Below, one piece after another: positions 28,204 to 37,909 of a DNA stretch of 64,000 nt; position 1 is the stretch's first letter, and each line of letters starts with the position of its first letter. Location of the stretch: NCBI GenBank assembly GCA_905221615.1, contig CAJNDT010004569.1, forward strand, positions 62,001-126,000, written 5' to 3'. The notes beneath the pieces are model-generated. The model was not told where the DNA came from and did not search any database. It saw nothing but the letters and a program-made list of their open reading frames with translations. The translations under genes were made by a program, and so were the position numbers. The DNA is from Symbiodinium sp. CCMP2592. Its lineage: Eukaryota; Sar; Dinophyceae; Suessiales; Symbiodiniaceae.

Positions 28204-28247
28204 AAGCCATGAGAACCTTCGGCTTTGAACACCTGAACTCGTGACCC

Positions 28248-28352
28248 CTGCACTTTGCCTCGGGCGTGCTCGGACCTGACATGCGTTGTGGTGTTGGTGC
28301 AGATCTGTCGGCGATTCAGAACTTGGGGAACCCTGAAAGCCTAAACCTTTAA
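28248..28352 (+). CDS. exon, unknown protein
   Basis: Reads LHFASGVLGPDMRCGVGA then DLSAIQNLGNPESLNL and TAA. Strong codon pattern to about 28330; after that telomere-like sequence begins and the real end may be earlier. No motif recognised. Confidence 0.45.
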   Translation: MHFASGVLGPDMRCGVGADLSAIQNLGNPESLNL

Positions 28353-29110
28353 ACCCTGAACCCCTGAAGCCCTAAAGCCCACAGATCCCTAAGCCCCTGA
28401 AGCTCTAATCCCCACATAAAAACCCTAAAACCCTAACCCAAACCCCTAAACCCTACATCGCATTGGGATGGAGGGTCTAGGGCTTAGGGTTCGGATCCTT
28501 TGTGTTCTTTGACTAGGGTCCCACAGCTGTTCAAGGGTTTATCCGGGTCTTGATAAAAAGATAATTAATGGGGTTGAGGACTTGGGGGTTTGGCGTTTTG
28601 GGTTTAGGGGTTTAGGGTTCGGAGGCTCGGGTACCAAAGCACGGATTATGAGGAGAGGTTGATGCCCACTTTCCCGACCTCGTTCTGGGGAACCAATTGT
28701 TCAGGGCCTACGGTTTAGGGTTTACCCTGAGGGTCAAGCAATGCTTATTTATGGCTTTAGATACCTAAAAAGGCCCTAAAGTCCTAAAATGGGTGGTATA
28801 CAATCTGGATCCTCTTCACAATGGGTTGTTCTGTTCGTCTGAGCCCGTGCAAACAGGGAAGACGATCATTTTTGGGAAACCGTGCAGTCGCGGGATTAAT
28901 CTGATGTTCACGGGGGTACGGCGATTTAGAGTTAAGAAGCTTACATTGCTTGAGTAAGGGTTTAGGGTTGAGGGGCCGCATGCTTTGGTCTTAGTGGCTG
29001 AGTACCCTAGCCCCAACAAGGTTAATAATTATAGTAGGATCATATATGAACTTGAACCCTAAAAAGTTAAATGTTACCTACTCAGCCTCCAAGATTTGGC
29101 GGTCCTTTTA
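28353..29110. other. telomere-like tracts and partial FB-J
   Basis: CCCTAAA (28353-28465) then TTTAGGG orientation, and an FB-J fragment at 28728-28795 (GATACCTAAAAAGGCCC). No gene supported. Confidence 0.55.
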
Positions 29111-29111
29111 A

Positions 29112-29170
29112 AAGCACGTCATTCGTTTTGAGGAAGTACGTGATGCAGAGAACCAGGGTTTGGAGACTCG
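29112..29170 (+). CDS. possible exon
   Basis: Reads HVIRFEEVRDAENQ, ending at CAG|GGTTTGG. A second frame is also open. Weak. Confidence 0.35.
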
Positions 29171-29326
29171 CACTTTCCTCCTACGCTCGTATAGGGCTTA
29201 TGGTTTAGGGTTTTCTGTCATCGTAGTCGAAACCCTAAACCCTAAACCAATAAACAGCCCTAAACCCTAAACGGATTCCCGGCCCACGGAGAGGGCTTAG
29301 AATTTCGGGTTTTAAGGTTTGGAGCA

Positions 29327-29400
29327 CGATGGATTGCTTGCAGAAGCGCGATTTTCTTGTTGCGGAGGGCAGCTACGTGGAGGACAAGGGGACTGACCCA
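29327..29400 (+). CDS. exon segment ended by FB-F'
   Basis: Reads MDCLQKRDFLVAEGSYVEDK, then GT, up to the FB-F' element. The element is flanked by TGA on both sides. With one copy kept the frame ends GTE and TGA. Confidence 0.55.
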
Positions 29401-29506
29401 AAAGGCTCCATGTACCTCTATGGTAGATACTTAAGCCTTAAAGGCGTCCCTATATAGGTACTTTAAGGCCTGAGTATATACTATATCGGCACATGGAGCC
29501 TTAGGG
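29397..29506. repeat. FB-F' foldback
   Basis: CCCAAAAGGCTCCATGTACC pairs with GCACATGGAGCCTTAGGG. Direct repeat TGA at 29394-29396 and 29507-29509. Confidence 0.8.
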
Positions 29507-29935
29507 TGAGTGAGCGGCGTCATAGGAAGGAAAAGCAATATAGTTGCGTTGATGTGTAACCCCCAATTCGTGTACTTCTGACCCTGAACACTGTTAACCC
29601 TTTGAATGATCCCCTAAATGTAGGTCTTGCACAGGGAAACGCGATCGCATGAGTTATAACAGTAGGACACCCTGTCGCGGGCTCTCTACTCCAGATCCGT
29701 AAAACGCTGGGTACTATATAGGTCAAAGGCACCTACCTCATTCTATCTATGTAGACTTGCCATTTGACCCCAAAGTCCCCAAACCCTACGAAACTCAATA
29801 AAGGCCTTGCTAGCATCAAACTCTGCAAAGCAAGCAGACATCTAAACCCCTGAACCCCCCCAACTTCAAACCCTAAACCCCTAAACCCCAAGCCCTAGAG
29901 GTGTGAGGACTTTTGGGGGAAGCGGCGACCCTGAA

Positions 29936-30047
29936 CCCAGAGACTCCAGTATCCCTTAATTAGTGAAATATACCCGAAATTATCGCAGGATCGCCAATAT
30001 GTTTTAAGGCATATATTCCTTAAGTAAGGGATGTTGGAGTCTCTGGG
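29936..30047. repeat. FB-D foldback
   Basis: CCCAGAGACTCCAGTATCCC pairs with GGGATGTTGGAGTCTCTGGG. Confidence 0.85.
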
Positions 30048-30214
30048 ATGCATGGTCCTCCGATGGTGTAGCCCTCAAAGACACTTGACCCTTATAACCT
30101 CATACTGGAACCCTGACGGGGACCCTTAGAGGACCCGGGAGCCTACGAAAGACTGTAAAACTTGTTTACCCTAAGAGCGCTTAGCAGGAACCTTACAATG
30201 AATCCTTACCCTGA

Positions 30215-30420
30215 GGCTCAAAATAGCCCAAAAGCCCTATACCCTAAACCCTAAACCCTAAACCCCTAAACCCTAAACCCAAAAGCCCTATAATAGTAGT
30301 ATGGCCTTGGGGTCCCTTAAAGCCTTAAAATATGCGTCCTTAGAGCCTTCGGCTTAAAAAAGTTTCCCTAAACCTTAAACCCAAAAGGAACGGGGCGCAA
30401 AAGCCTTAAAATGTGAGTCC
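30215..30420. repeat. FB-K element with telomere-repeat insert
   Basis: FB-K sequence (TAGCCCAAAAGCC... AAGCCTTAAAATATG) is interrupted at 30241-30277 by 37 nt of pure CCCTAAA units. A 14-bp direct repeat flanks them (CCCAAAAGCCCTAT, 30227-30240 and 30278-30291). A partial second copy of the right part follows. Confidence 0.8.
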
Positions 30421-30422
30421 TT

Positions 30423-30629
30423 CGGTTGGTGATAGAATATCCTGCATGACCCAGAATAAGGAATATACCATAATTCCCGTAGTTTAGGGTCCTTAAGGTA
30501 ATGCAGGATTTATATCATCAACCTAAACCCTAAACCCCAAAAACCCAATAGATCCCTTAAAGGGAAGCCCTTAAAGGTACCCCTATAGATCCCTTTAAAG
30601 GAACCCCTAGGGATTTATATCATCAACCG
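30423..30629. repeat. FB-C in FB-K, itself split by an E insertion
   Basis: FB-C is bordered by TT...TT and interrupts the FB-K phrase GTCCTTAGAGCC. Inside it an 18-bp repeat, GGATTTATATCATCAACC (30506-30523 and 30611-30628, identical), surrounds 87 nt of CCCTAAA and E motifs. Confidence 0.85.
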
Positions 30630-30745
30630 TTAGAGCCTTAGAAGGAACGGGGCCTCGCGATCCCATGGCGCCGACTCACAGCACCGACAGCTCAGTGCCC
30701 ACGCTCTCAAAGCTCTAAAAGCTGCGGTGTTGGCTGTGGGGTTTA

Positions 30746-30845
30746 CCTTAACCTACCAAAACCTACTTTTTTGTAGGGTCCCTATAAATTCCATAGTAGG
30801 GTTTATAATAAGAACCTCAAAAAGTAGGGTTCGGTAGTTTAAGGT
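30746..30845. repeat. FB-M foldback, 100 bp
   Basis: CCTTAACCTACCAAAACCTA pairs with TAGGGTTCGGTAGTTTAAGG. Confidence 0.85.
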
Positions 30846-31179
30846 AGGGTTTACGGTGGGGGTTTACGGTTTAGGGTTTGGGGCTTGGGGTTTAGAGTGT
30901 CGGAAACAGTCCTTTGGGGTTTTGCCGTTTGGTTTTGAGCTTCCTTAAGATTCCTTGAAAGTTGCTATGAAGGTTCCATCAAGGACGTTGTTTTGCGGGC
31001 TCCTTTAAGGGTTACTACAATTACAAGGGCTACGACACGGGTTCCTTCAACGGTTCCTTTGTGCGCCCGTTAAGTTCGAGGGTTCCTGTCAGGGCTACTT
31101 TTCAACTTTCCATCAGAGTTACGAGTTTTAGGCTGTGGGGCCCTTAGCCCTGAGGTTTGGAGATGAAAGGATTCTAACC

Positions 31180-31285
31180 TTAAGGGTCCATGTACTCGTA
31201 TAGTATATACGTTGGCCTTAATGTAGTCCCTATATAGGTACTTTGGGGCCCATGTATCTCTATATGGGTACATGGACCCTTAGGG
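31180..31285. repeat. FB-F foldback
   Basis: TAAGGGTCCATGTACTCG pairs with GGTACATGGACCCTTAGGG. Confidence 0.85.
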
Positions 31286-31409
31286 TAAGGGCTTAGTGTG
31301 ACAGGAAATGTGATGGGTTATGGTGCACAGGGGTGCTAGGGCTTAGAGGCTTAGGGTAGTGCCTATACTACGTGGCTAACTGGGCTTCCAAGGCAATGTA
31401 TGCATCAAT

Positions 31410-31625
31410 TTGTGTGTGTGTGTGTGTCGGTGTGTTTGTGCGTGTTTCTGTGTCTGTCTGCGTGTGTGTCTGTCTGTGTCTGTGTCTGTCTGTGTCTGTG
31501 TCTGTGTCTGTTTCTCTGTGTGTGTGCGTGTGTGTGTGTGTGTCTCTGTCTTTGTGTCTGTGTCTGTGTCTGTGTGCCTGCGTGTGTGCGGGTGGGTGGG
31601 TGGGTGGGTGGGTGGGTTGGTTGCT
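31410..31625. repeat. (TGTGTC)n / (GGGT)n microsatellite
   Basis: TG and TGTGTC units for about 180 bp, then GGGT units. Long open frames across it on both strands are simple-sequence artefacts. Confidence 0.9.
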
Positions 31626-31978
31626 GGATTGGTTTCGTCGGTTGGTTGTTGGTTGATTGGCGTGCTAGTGGGTCGGTCGCTTCTGGTGAGTCGCCATAAA
31701 CCGGATCCACAGGCAGTTCCGAAGCCCAGCCCAGAATTAGTGACCTCAACTCTTTTCCCCACGTCACAAGTCCTTAAACCCCCTCTGCCCTAAACCCTAA
31801 GTCTGAAAGCAACCGTTAAATCCAGACCCTGTTATCCGAAACCACACGGAAAGCCTATTCTCTGAGAACAGGTGCCTCGACGATCACAGGGAGGCTGAAT
31901 AAGACTCCCTCCTTTGAGGTTGGCCACAGGGTCCGATTGGATTCACGATGGCGGGTGGGTAATTGGGGTTGGTTTACA

Positions 31979-32089
31979 GTAGAAGCCGGAAAGTTGGAAC
32001 ATCAATATCCCCGTGCCCTAAAAGTAAAGCATAGGGAATCCCAGCAAGAATCATCCTAGATCAATGTTCCAACTTTCTGGGGTTCTCTA
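31979..32089. repeat. FB-O foldback
   Basis: GTAGAAGCCGGAAAGTTGG pairs with CCAACTTTCTGGGGTTCTC. Confidence 0.8.
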
Positions 32090-32623
32090 TAGGGTTTTAG
32101 GGCTTCATGGGCTTAGGGTTTACAGTTTAATGGCCCTAATGTCCCCATACCCTTGCTTTTGGCCATGCTCCAGCGACTACCTTGCCAATGGAACAGGACA
32201 GGACATCGACAACTCCCAATCGGCTTCAGTGTGGGGGTTTCGTGATTAGGGCATTGAATGCTGGTGGGGTTTAGGTTCTGGAGCATTCAGGGTTTACCGG
32301 GTTCGGGGTTTGGGCTGCGAGGTCCAGAAAACTTACGGATACTGGCGTACTTTCTACAAAGCCCACGTCCCGTTTGTGCACATCAACAACCCTAAACCCT
32401 AAACCGACACCCATGAAGAACCCATCCTGACTAAGGTGTATAGGGCTGAACCATAATGCGAAAAAATACCTTGCCTTGGCCCTCAAATTGACGCCGAATT
32501 TAGGGGCCCTTAATAAAATCAACTTCAAACCATTCCAGGATTTCAGGGTCGTCTCCTCAACCCTCGACCCCAAAGGATGCCGGGTGTCCCTAGGCGTCCA
32601 TGTGCAAAAATGGTATATACTTT

Positions 32624-32786
32624 CCTGAACCCGGAATAACCCACCTTCTTAAGGACTTATAAAAGGGAAACCATAATAAGGAACCCTTAAAATAGGTAGG
32701 TTATTCAGGGTTAACCTTTTTCAGGACTTATAGAAGGGAATCATAGTAAGGAACCCTTAAAATGTGTCGGTAATTCAGGGTTAAGG
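32624..32786. repeat. FB-L foldback with duplicated right arm
   Basis: CCTGAACCCGGAATAACCC pairs with GGTTATTCAGGGTTAACC. A second copy of centre and right arm follows (TTTTTCAGGACTTATAGAAG ... GGTAATTCAGGGTTAAGG). Confidence 0.8.
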
Positions 32787-32810
32787 TTGGCCTTGAAGTA
32801 GGCCCTCTAT

Positions 32811-32903
32811 TTGGTTGGTTGTCAAAAATTATGGTCCCTTTTTGGGTCCCTATTATAGTACGGCACCTTTTTCTTTAGGGTACCCTAATTTTGACAACCA
32901 CCA
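32811..32903. repeat. FB-B foldback
   Basis: TTGGTTGGTTGTCAAAAATT pairs with AATTTTGACAACCACCA. AT on both sides. Confidence 0.8.
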
Positions 32904-32994
32904 ATATGTGCATTGGGGCCAAAGTATAAACTCTTCGGGACAATTATGGACCTCGATCCCAGAAGGCCATCCTTATGTTAGCTTTCAAGACCTA

Positions 32995-33289
32995 CCTTGA
33001 CCCCAAATAACCTACCTTTTTTTACGACTTTTAAAAGGAAATCATAACTAAAACTATCCTATTAAAAGGAAGGTTTGATAGGGTCCACGTACTTCCATAA
33101 ACCCTAAACCCTAAAACGAAGGACAGGGTAGTAGTATTCAGGAACCTCAAGGACTAGCATGACTAACTCTTCAGAATTCGACTTCAATGACTCAATGACC
33201 ACCTTAACCCCAAGTAACCTACCGTTTTAAGGACTTATATGAAGAAATGATGTTAGGGAACCCTAAAAAGGTAAGGTTCCTTAGGGTCC
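32995..33289. repeat. two FB-L foldbacks
   Basis: Copies at 32995-33086 (degenerate right arm) and 33202-33289 (CCTTAACCCCAAGTAACC / GGTAAGGTTCCTTAGGG). Between them lie CCCTAAA units and no gene. Confidence 0.7.
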
Positions 33290-33373
33290 AGGCAGGGGCT
33301 GTCTTGTAGAAGTCTGCCGGCAGGCTGGTCCCCAGAGTCGGACCCTTGTAATCTGGGTCCCCTAGTCGAGGAG

Positions 33374-33694
33374 GTGCGTCAAACCCTTGCTCGGGGCGCC
33401 GGGCGCAGGCCCCTCTATGTAGGAGTTCAAGTGGAATGTAGGAGTTCAGGTGGAGCTCCCCCTTCTCCTTCTGCTTCTGGTGGAGCGGCGCTTTTGCTGC
33501 TGGGGCTTCTAGCCCTTCTGCTGCTGCTTTGCGGTGGCGGGCCGCCCCTGGGCCTTACATCCTGGGCCTTGGGCCCTAAACCCAGTGTCCCGGAGGTTTT
33601 AAGCAGTCAAACTGGGATGATCCGGTCGCTTGAAGACGTGAAAAATGCCACTACTGTGGGTTGCCATGCAAAAGGAGCTAGTTTTGGGGTTTAG
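33374..33694 (+). CDS. uncertain open frame with hydrophobic segment
   Basis: 106 codons including a Leu run (LLLLGLLALLLLLCGGG). Composition is skewed and the end is telomere-like. Low confidence. Confidence 0.25.
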   Translation: MRQTLARGAGRRPLYVGVQVECRSSGGAPPSPSASGGAALLLLGLLALLLLLCGGGPPLGLTSWALGPKPSVPEVLSSQTGMIRSLEDVKNATTVGCHAKGASFGV

Positions 33695-33793
33695 GGCTTT
33701 AAGGTTAAGGGTTCGGCACGGGGTGCAACAGTGGGCGGCCCCTGCCCACGACAGACTGCACGAGCCGAAAGCAATACGTTGCACGTGTAATTA

Positions 33794-33890
33794 CTTAAAG
33801 GATCATGGGACTTAGTAACTAGGGTTATTACTAAGGTGACTATAATTAGGTACTTATAACCTTACTTACTAAGTCCCATGAACCTCCAAG
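33794..33890. repeat. FB-H foldback
   Basis: CTTAAAGGATCATGGGACTT pairs with AAGTCCCATGAACCTCCAAG. TA on both sides. Minus-strand flanks read VKKSYTGRSGR and ITRATYCFRLVQSVVGRG in phase with one TA kept. Confidence 0.85.
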
Positions 33891-34161
33891 TACTCTACCT
33901 GACCTTCCAGTGTAGCTCTTCTTCACGGTATGACATAACCTTGGATCAGTCTAACTGCAGCTAATTACTACTCTACCTACGGCATGAGCCTGCCTCCCAG
34001 GCATCGGGCGCAGTGCCGGAACCAACCTTTCCACTTGAGTGTGTGTGTGTGTGAGTTACCATGCCAAGGAGTCGAACCTTTAGTTCAACCGGCTTCGGGG
34101 TCAATTTTCCGGCTAACTCCGGAGTTTTAGAGCTTGTGTTTGGGAGGGTTGGCTGTCGCAG

Positions 34162-34204
34162 GAATGATGACTTTCCTCAACGATAATGCTTTGACGTTGT
34201 TGTC
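34162..34204 (+). CDS. possible 43-nt exon
   Basis: Between GGCTGTCGCAG and TC|GTGAAC. Reads MMTFLNDNALTLL. Confidence 0.4.
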
Positions 34205-34258
34205 GTGAACCCGGTCAACCCCACTTCGAAACCGACAAAAACAAACTCAACTCCCATT

Positions 34259-34399
34259 TGGGAATTTCCGAAAATTAGGGGTACCTTTAAAGGGATCTAT
34301 AAGGGTTCCTTTAAGGGTTCCTTTGGGGGATCTATAGGGTTTAAGGATCCTACTATTTAGGGTACCCATATTAGGGTCCCCCATTTTCGGAAACTCCCA
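34259..34399. repeat. FB-A foldback with E insertion
   Basis: TGGGAATTTCCGAAAATT pairs with CCATTTTCGGAAACTCCCA. 34284-34345 is E sequence (AAAGGGATCTATAAGGG) replacing part of the centre. Confidence 0.8.
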
Positions 34400-34687
34400 C
34401 ATCCAGCTGAATCCTAGAAATCACCCAAGCAGGGTTCAAACCATTCGATTGAGCCGTCGCTCAGATGGTTCGCTCATATATACAAGCATTAAGACATTGT
34501 AAGGATAGTGTGCTGGACATTAACTAAGGGGCCTTTAAAAACGAAACAAATCTTGTTGTTACTGTGGGCGGGTGGAAGGGGGGGCACCTTATGCTAGAAT
34601 TATTATAAGGGGATCCCAAAGCAGTCATAGTATGGTATTGGCAATTACTCAGACGTCTGCAGTACTTCTGATTCCACTACTACAGGG

Positions 34688-34785
34688 GCCTAAATATTAC
34701 CTATACTATTTGTGGGGGGGTCCTTATTATGATTACAGTAAAACATACTCCAAAACCCTATTCTAATTATTGAGGCCCCTATGAC
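34688..34785. repeat. FB-Q foldback
   Basis: AGGGGCCTAAATATTACC pairs with ATTCTAATTATTGAGGCCCCT. Confidence 0.7.
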
Positions 34786-34878
34786 GTCCTGGACGTTGCC
34801 TTCCTCAATCCTCAACCTTTGAAGGGCGAAGATCGCAGGCGTACACTACGCGACGGGATACCTCGGGCTCGGATTTAG
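34780..34878 (+). CDS. exon, unknown protein
   Basis: Starts at the edge of FB-Q and reads YDVLDVAFLNPQPLKGED then RRRTLRDGIPRARI to TAG (34876-34878). Strong codon pattern. No motif recognised. Confidence 0.5.
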   Translation, partial: YDVLDVAFLNPQPLKGEDRRRTLRDGIPRARI

Positions 34879-34975
34879 GTCCACAATACGAGCGACAGGC
34901 TTCAAGCTCCACTATGGGGGGTCCTAGGTCCCAGTACCCCAAACTGGCAAACATGCTTGAACTCCCCTAAGTCCC

Positions 34976-35147
34976 AAACACCAAACCCTAAACCGCCTAA
35001 ACCTTAAACTCCAAACCCTAAACCCCAAACCCTAAACCCTAAACCCAAACCCTAAACCCCAAACCCTAAACCCAAAAATCCCTAAACCCAAACCCCAAAC
35101 CCTAAACCCCCAAAAACCCAAACCCTAAACCCAAAAAACCCTAAACC
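34976..35147. repeat. CCCTAAA array, degenerate
   Basis: CCCTAAA, CCCCAAA and CCCAAAA units for about 170 bp. Confidence 0.85.
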
Positions 35148-35246
35148 GTGATCGACTCTAAAACGGCATCGACCGCGCCTGAGTTTGACCATGCCCCGGC
35201 AGATCCACAGAGAGCACGCTCTGATGGTCCTCCTACGTACCACGAA
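35147..35246 (+). CDS. exon between array and FB-F'
   Basis: Reads VIDSKTASTAPEFDHAPA then DPQRARSDGPPTYHEPYG up to the FB-F' border. Disordered, Pro/Asp-rich. Confidence 0.45.
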
Positions 35247-35248
35247 CC

Positions 35249-35484
35249 CTATGGTTCCATGTGCTTAATATGGGAGTTTCCGAAAATTAGGGATACCTTA
35301 TTTTGGGGTCCTTATAATAAGGATCCTATGATTTAGGGTACTATACTAGGGTCCCCCATTGTCGGAAACTCCCATATCCTAAACCCCTAAACCCCTAAAC
35401 CGTGCATATACTTAGGCCTCAAAAGAGGTCCTACAGGTCCTTTGAGGCCGATGTATTTACAATATCGGCACACGGAGCCTTAAA
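35249..35484. repeat. FB-F' with FB-A nested inside
   Basis: Outer arms CTATGGTTCCATGTGC and GCACACGGAGCCTTA. FB-A at 35271-35374 (TGGGAGTTTCCGAAAATT / TTGTCGGAAACTCCCA) has TA on both sides and is followed by CCCCTAAA units. Confidence 0.8.
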
Positions 35485-35526
35485 GAATTCATCTACTTAA
35501 GTAGCGGTTCTTTACACGGTTTCTTT

Positions 35527-35614
35527 CCCTGGGCATCAAACTAGCCCAAAAGCCTTATATAGTATGGTCTTGGGGCCCATAAGCCTTATTATATGAGTCC
35601 TTAGATGCCTAGGG
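35527..35614. repeat. FB-K foldback
   Basis: CCTGGGCATCAAACTAGCCC and GTCCTTAGATGCCTAGGG border AAGCCTTATATAG / TTATTATATGAG. Confidence 0.65.
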
Positions 35615-35764
35615 TTTTAGGGTTCTAGAAGGGATCTGCAACGTGGCGGATTAGAAACTGTCTGGGGTTTGGGACTTTGGGGTATATTATAGTATAGCCT
35701 GTTTTCAAGAACCCTGGGGAAGAGTAGAGGCAATCAGTCAGGCCGCAATGGCGTTACAATCATG

Positions 35765-35831
35765 AGAAACTGAGGGAAGTCGCGTTCGAAGGTTTGAAGC
35801 TGAGGGGGGTATGGCTGGTGGTGTAGACTCC
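35765..35831 (+). CDS. coding segment before FB-S
   Basis: Reads ETEGSRVRRFEAEGGMAGG then VD, up to FB-S. Confidence 0.45.
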
Positions 35832-35938
35832 AAGGGTAAAAGGAGGGACCCTTACTAAGGACCCCTAGGTATATATAGCTATTATATACCCATGATATAG
35901 CCCATTATCCCCATTTAGAGTCCCTCCTTTTCCCCTTT
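35832..35938. repeat. FB-S foldback splitting a coding frame
   Basis: CAAGGGTAAAAGGAGGGACC pairs with AGTCCCTCCTTTTCCCCTTTG. Removing it with one adjacent base joins GGVDS to YTYLENDG. No clear target duplication. Confidence 0.7.
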
Positions 35939-35939
35939 G

Positions 35940-36005
35940 AATACACCTACCTGGAAAATGATGGTTTCATAAATGTAGCGCTGGGCCACCCAACTCCTAA
36001 CTTAG
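35940..36005 (+). CDS. coding segment after FB-S
   Basis: Reads YTYLENDGFINVALGHPTPN and L, then a donor AG|GTTAAT. Confidence 0.45.
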
Positions 36006-36113
36006 GTTAATCAGGGTTTGCGGGCTTAGGAGTTTAGGCCACGCGATTTAAAGGCTAGGATATAATTAGGGCTTGACGGGGGTTTGGGCACGACACCCTC
36101 ACCCAACAACCCG

Positions 36114-36200
36114 AAACCAGACCCTTTGGCGAAGTTTGGTGCTTTTGCCTCGCTAACACGATCCACCAGAACGGTTGTGATACCACAGCTTTCGGGTTAG
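36114..36200 (+). CDS. C-terminal exon, unknown
   Basis: Reads KPDPLAKFGAFASLTRST then RTVVIPQLSG and TAG (36198-36200). Confidence 0.45.
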   Translation, partial: KPDPLAKFGAFASLTRSTRTVVIPQLSG

Positions 36201-36256
36201 AACTCTTGCAAAGAGAAGTTTTATGGCATAAGCCTTCCGGGTTTAGCGTTTAGGGT

Positions 36257-36424
36257 TTCAGGTTCTCCCAGTGAGATTTCCGAAAAACAAGAATAATAAG
36301 CAGCCCGAAGTATAGGCCCTGAATCAATCTGTAAGCCTCCTATACAACCCACGCGAAGCTCGTACAACACCTCTGCTGCTTCCGCTCCTCGACCAGGCAT
36401 TTGGACACTTCTGTCCAATCGGCC
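36257..36424 (-). CDS. exon, unknown protein
   Basis: Reads DRSVQMPGRGAEAAEVLYEL, RVGCIGGLQIDSGPILRA, AYYSCFSEISLGEPE, then telomere-like codons. No stop in the island; mixed hydrophobic character. No family recognised. Confidence 0.55.
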
Positions 36425-36552
36425 TGCAAGCTGTAAGGGTCTAGTGTTTAGGGTAGACGGTTGAAGGTTTCAGGTTTAAGGGCTTAGGATAGGAGCCTAA
36501 CTAATTGCCAAATACTATTCTGAGGTTCGTTATTATAATTAAGGCCCCTATA

Positions 36553-36656
36553 TGGGAGTTTCCGAAAATAGAGGACCCCAATATAGTCCCCTAAATAGTA
36601 GGATCCTTATTATTAGGACCCCAAAATAAGGTACCCCTAATTTTCGGAAACTCCCA
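36553..36656. repeat. FB-A foldback, 104 bp
   Basis: TGGGAGTTTCCGAAAATAG pairs with AATTTTCGGAAACTCCCA. TA on both sides. Confidence 0.9.
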
Positions 36657-36768
36657 TATTATTTGGGGTTTAGGGGGTTTGGCGGCCTAGGGAGTTACGA
36701 AGGATCTTTATGGGCTCAATGAGGGTTAAGGAACTAGAGAGGCCCCTTTGAGGGTCTCCAGGCCTTAC

Positions 36769-36855
36769 CCTGGGCATCAAAATAGCCCAAAAGCCTTATA
36801 TAGTATGGTCTTTGAGCCCAAACGCCTTAATATATGAGTCCTTAGATGCCGAGGG
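36769..36855. repeat. FB-K foldback
   Basis: CCTGGGCATCAAAATAGCCC and GTCCTTAGATGCCGAGGG border AAGCCTTATATAG / CCTTAATATATG. Confidence 0.65.
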
Positions 36856-36927
36856 TTAGAGATGCTCTAGCAGAGTTGTCTAAAGGCTCTGTCAGGGATG
36901 TGTAACGGCTTTATGAGGGCCCTGTAC

Positions 36928-36964
36928 GAGGCCTATGTCAGGGCTATGCCCTGACATAGGCCTC
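36928..36964. other. perfect 17-bp hairpin
   Basis: GAGGCCTATGTCAGGGC, loop TAT, then its exact complement. GC-rich, unlike the AT-centred foldback families, and single-copy here. Confidence 0.8.
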
Positions 36965-37160
36965 ATACGGCTGTATAACTATACCCCCCTAGAACCAAAA
37001 ACAACAAAGCATGTTTAGTTTTATTTTAACAAAATGGAAAAATAATTCCTAAGGGAACTATAGATATGGGCTTGAGGGTCGAGACTGTATGGCTTGCTTG
37101 CTCTTGGACTGTAATGCGGTCTTTCTCATCGTACAACCTCTCTAAGACCACATCAACATA

Positions 37161-37209
37161 TCACCCCGTAACTTCATTTAGAAAACTCTCGACATCCAAA
37201 GCAACAAAG
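37161..37209 (-). CDS. last exon of the 37 kb gene
   Basis: Joined in phase through a 58-nt GT...AG intron (37210-37267). Reads (S)FVALDVESFLNEVTG and TGA (37161-37163). The frame stays open and protein-like past the TGA (YVDVVLERLYDEKDRI), which is odd; see the rejected list. Confidence 0.55.
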
Positions 37210-37267
37210 CTACGATATGAATCCCAAACCCTCAACCCCAAACCTGAGTGAACGGTGGCCAAATCAC

Positions 37268-37720
37268 CTGAGCTTGGGGAATGGAGGGCTTGGAGCACTT
37301 TCGATGGTTCTGACAGGGAAAAGCACCAAATTATCCCCGACTGCCCGGATTTCGACACCCTTAACAAGACCCTGAACACTCATCCCCAGCAAACCCCTGA
37401 AACCTAAGATCCGTGCTGCGTTTCGTTCGAGTGCACCAGAGTAAGCTTGTGTTCGGTTGTCGTCCACCAAGTAATCGGCGCCTGGAGGCTGCCCCTGGAC
37501 CGGACCGAGGGTATGGAGGAGCTCTGCTTTGCACCCCGGGCCCGTTCTCTCAAAACGCTGGCTGTATGAAGAGAACGTCACCCCTGAAGCTCTCTCTAGC
37601 TCTGGGATCTGCGCCTGTGGAACACCAACGGTCGGTGTGCTGTCCACAACTCTGACAGTGCCCTAACAGAGCTTTATAAAATCGCCGCAACCTCCGATCG
37701 ACAAACATCAGCTTGAGGTC
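37268..37720 (-). CDS. main exon of the 37 kb gene
   Basis: Reads VRVVDSTPTVGVPQAQIP, ELERASGVTFSSYSQRFE, RTGPGCKAELLHTLGPVQ, GQPPGADYLVDDNRTQA, YSGALERNAARILGFRG, LLGMSVQGLVKGVEIRAV, GDNLVLFPVRTIESAPSP and ends CTCAG|GTGATT. Open without stop to 37659. Upstream of a TAG there, GGCGDFIKLC suggests the coding part may begin nearer the FB-A at 37724. No domain recognised. Confidence 0.55.
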
Positions 37721-37723
37721 AAA

Positions 37724-37826
37724 TGGGAGTTTCCGAAAATAGGGGACCCGAATATAGTACCCTCAATAGCAGGATCCCTATTATAAGGACCCCAAATCTA
37801 AGGTACCCCTAATCTACGGGAACCCA
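37724..37826. repeat. FB-A foldback
   Basis: TGGGAGTTTCCGAAAATAG pairs with a decayed CTACGGGAACCCA. AA on both sides. Confidence 0.8.
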
Positions 37827-37909
37827 AATAGATATGAACCCCCACCAACACTTAGGGGCTCAGCACCCTAGGGGCTATAATAACCTTTTCAGAATATGGT
37901 AGTATTATA

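Noticed and set aside
31372..31793. Five long open frames rich in Cys/Val or Thr/His/Gln
   Set aside because: Products of the TGTGTC and GGGT microsatellites.
37070..37163. In-frame TGA within protein-like sequence (NEVTG, TGA, YVDVVLERL), with similar in-frame TAA/TGA at 47852 and 25061, suggesting a nuclear code where stops encode amino acids
   Set aside because: At each place a normal stop, a splice site or a frame shift through a short intron explains the codon, and the best exons use TGG, CAA and CAG normally. If stops were sense, every frame would look open and the judgement would lose force. Proteomics or conserved-protein alignments would decide.
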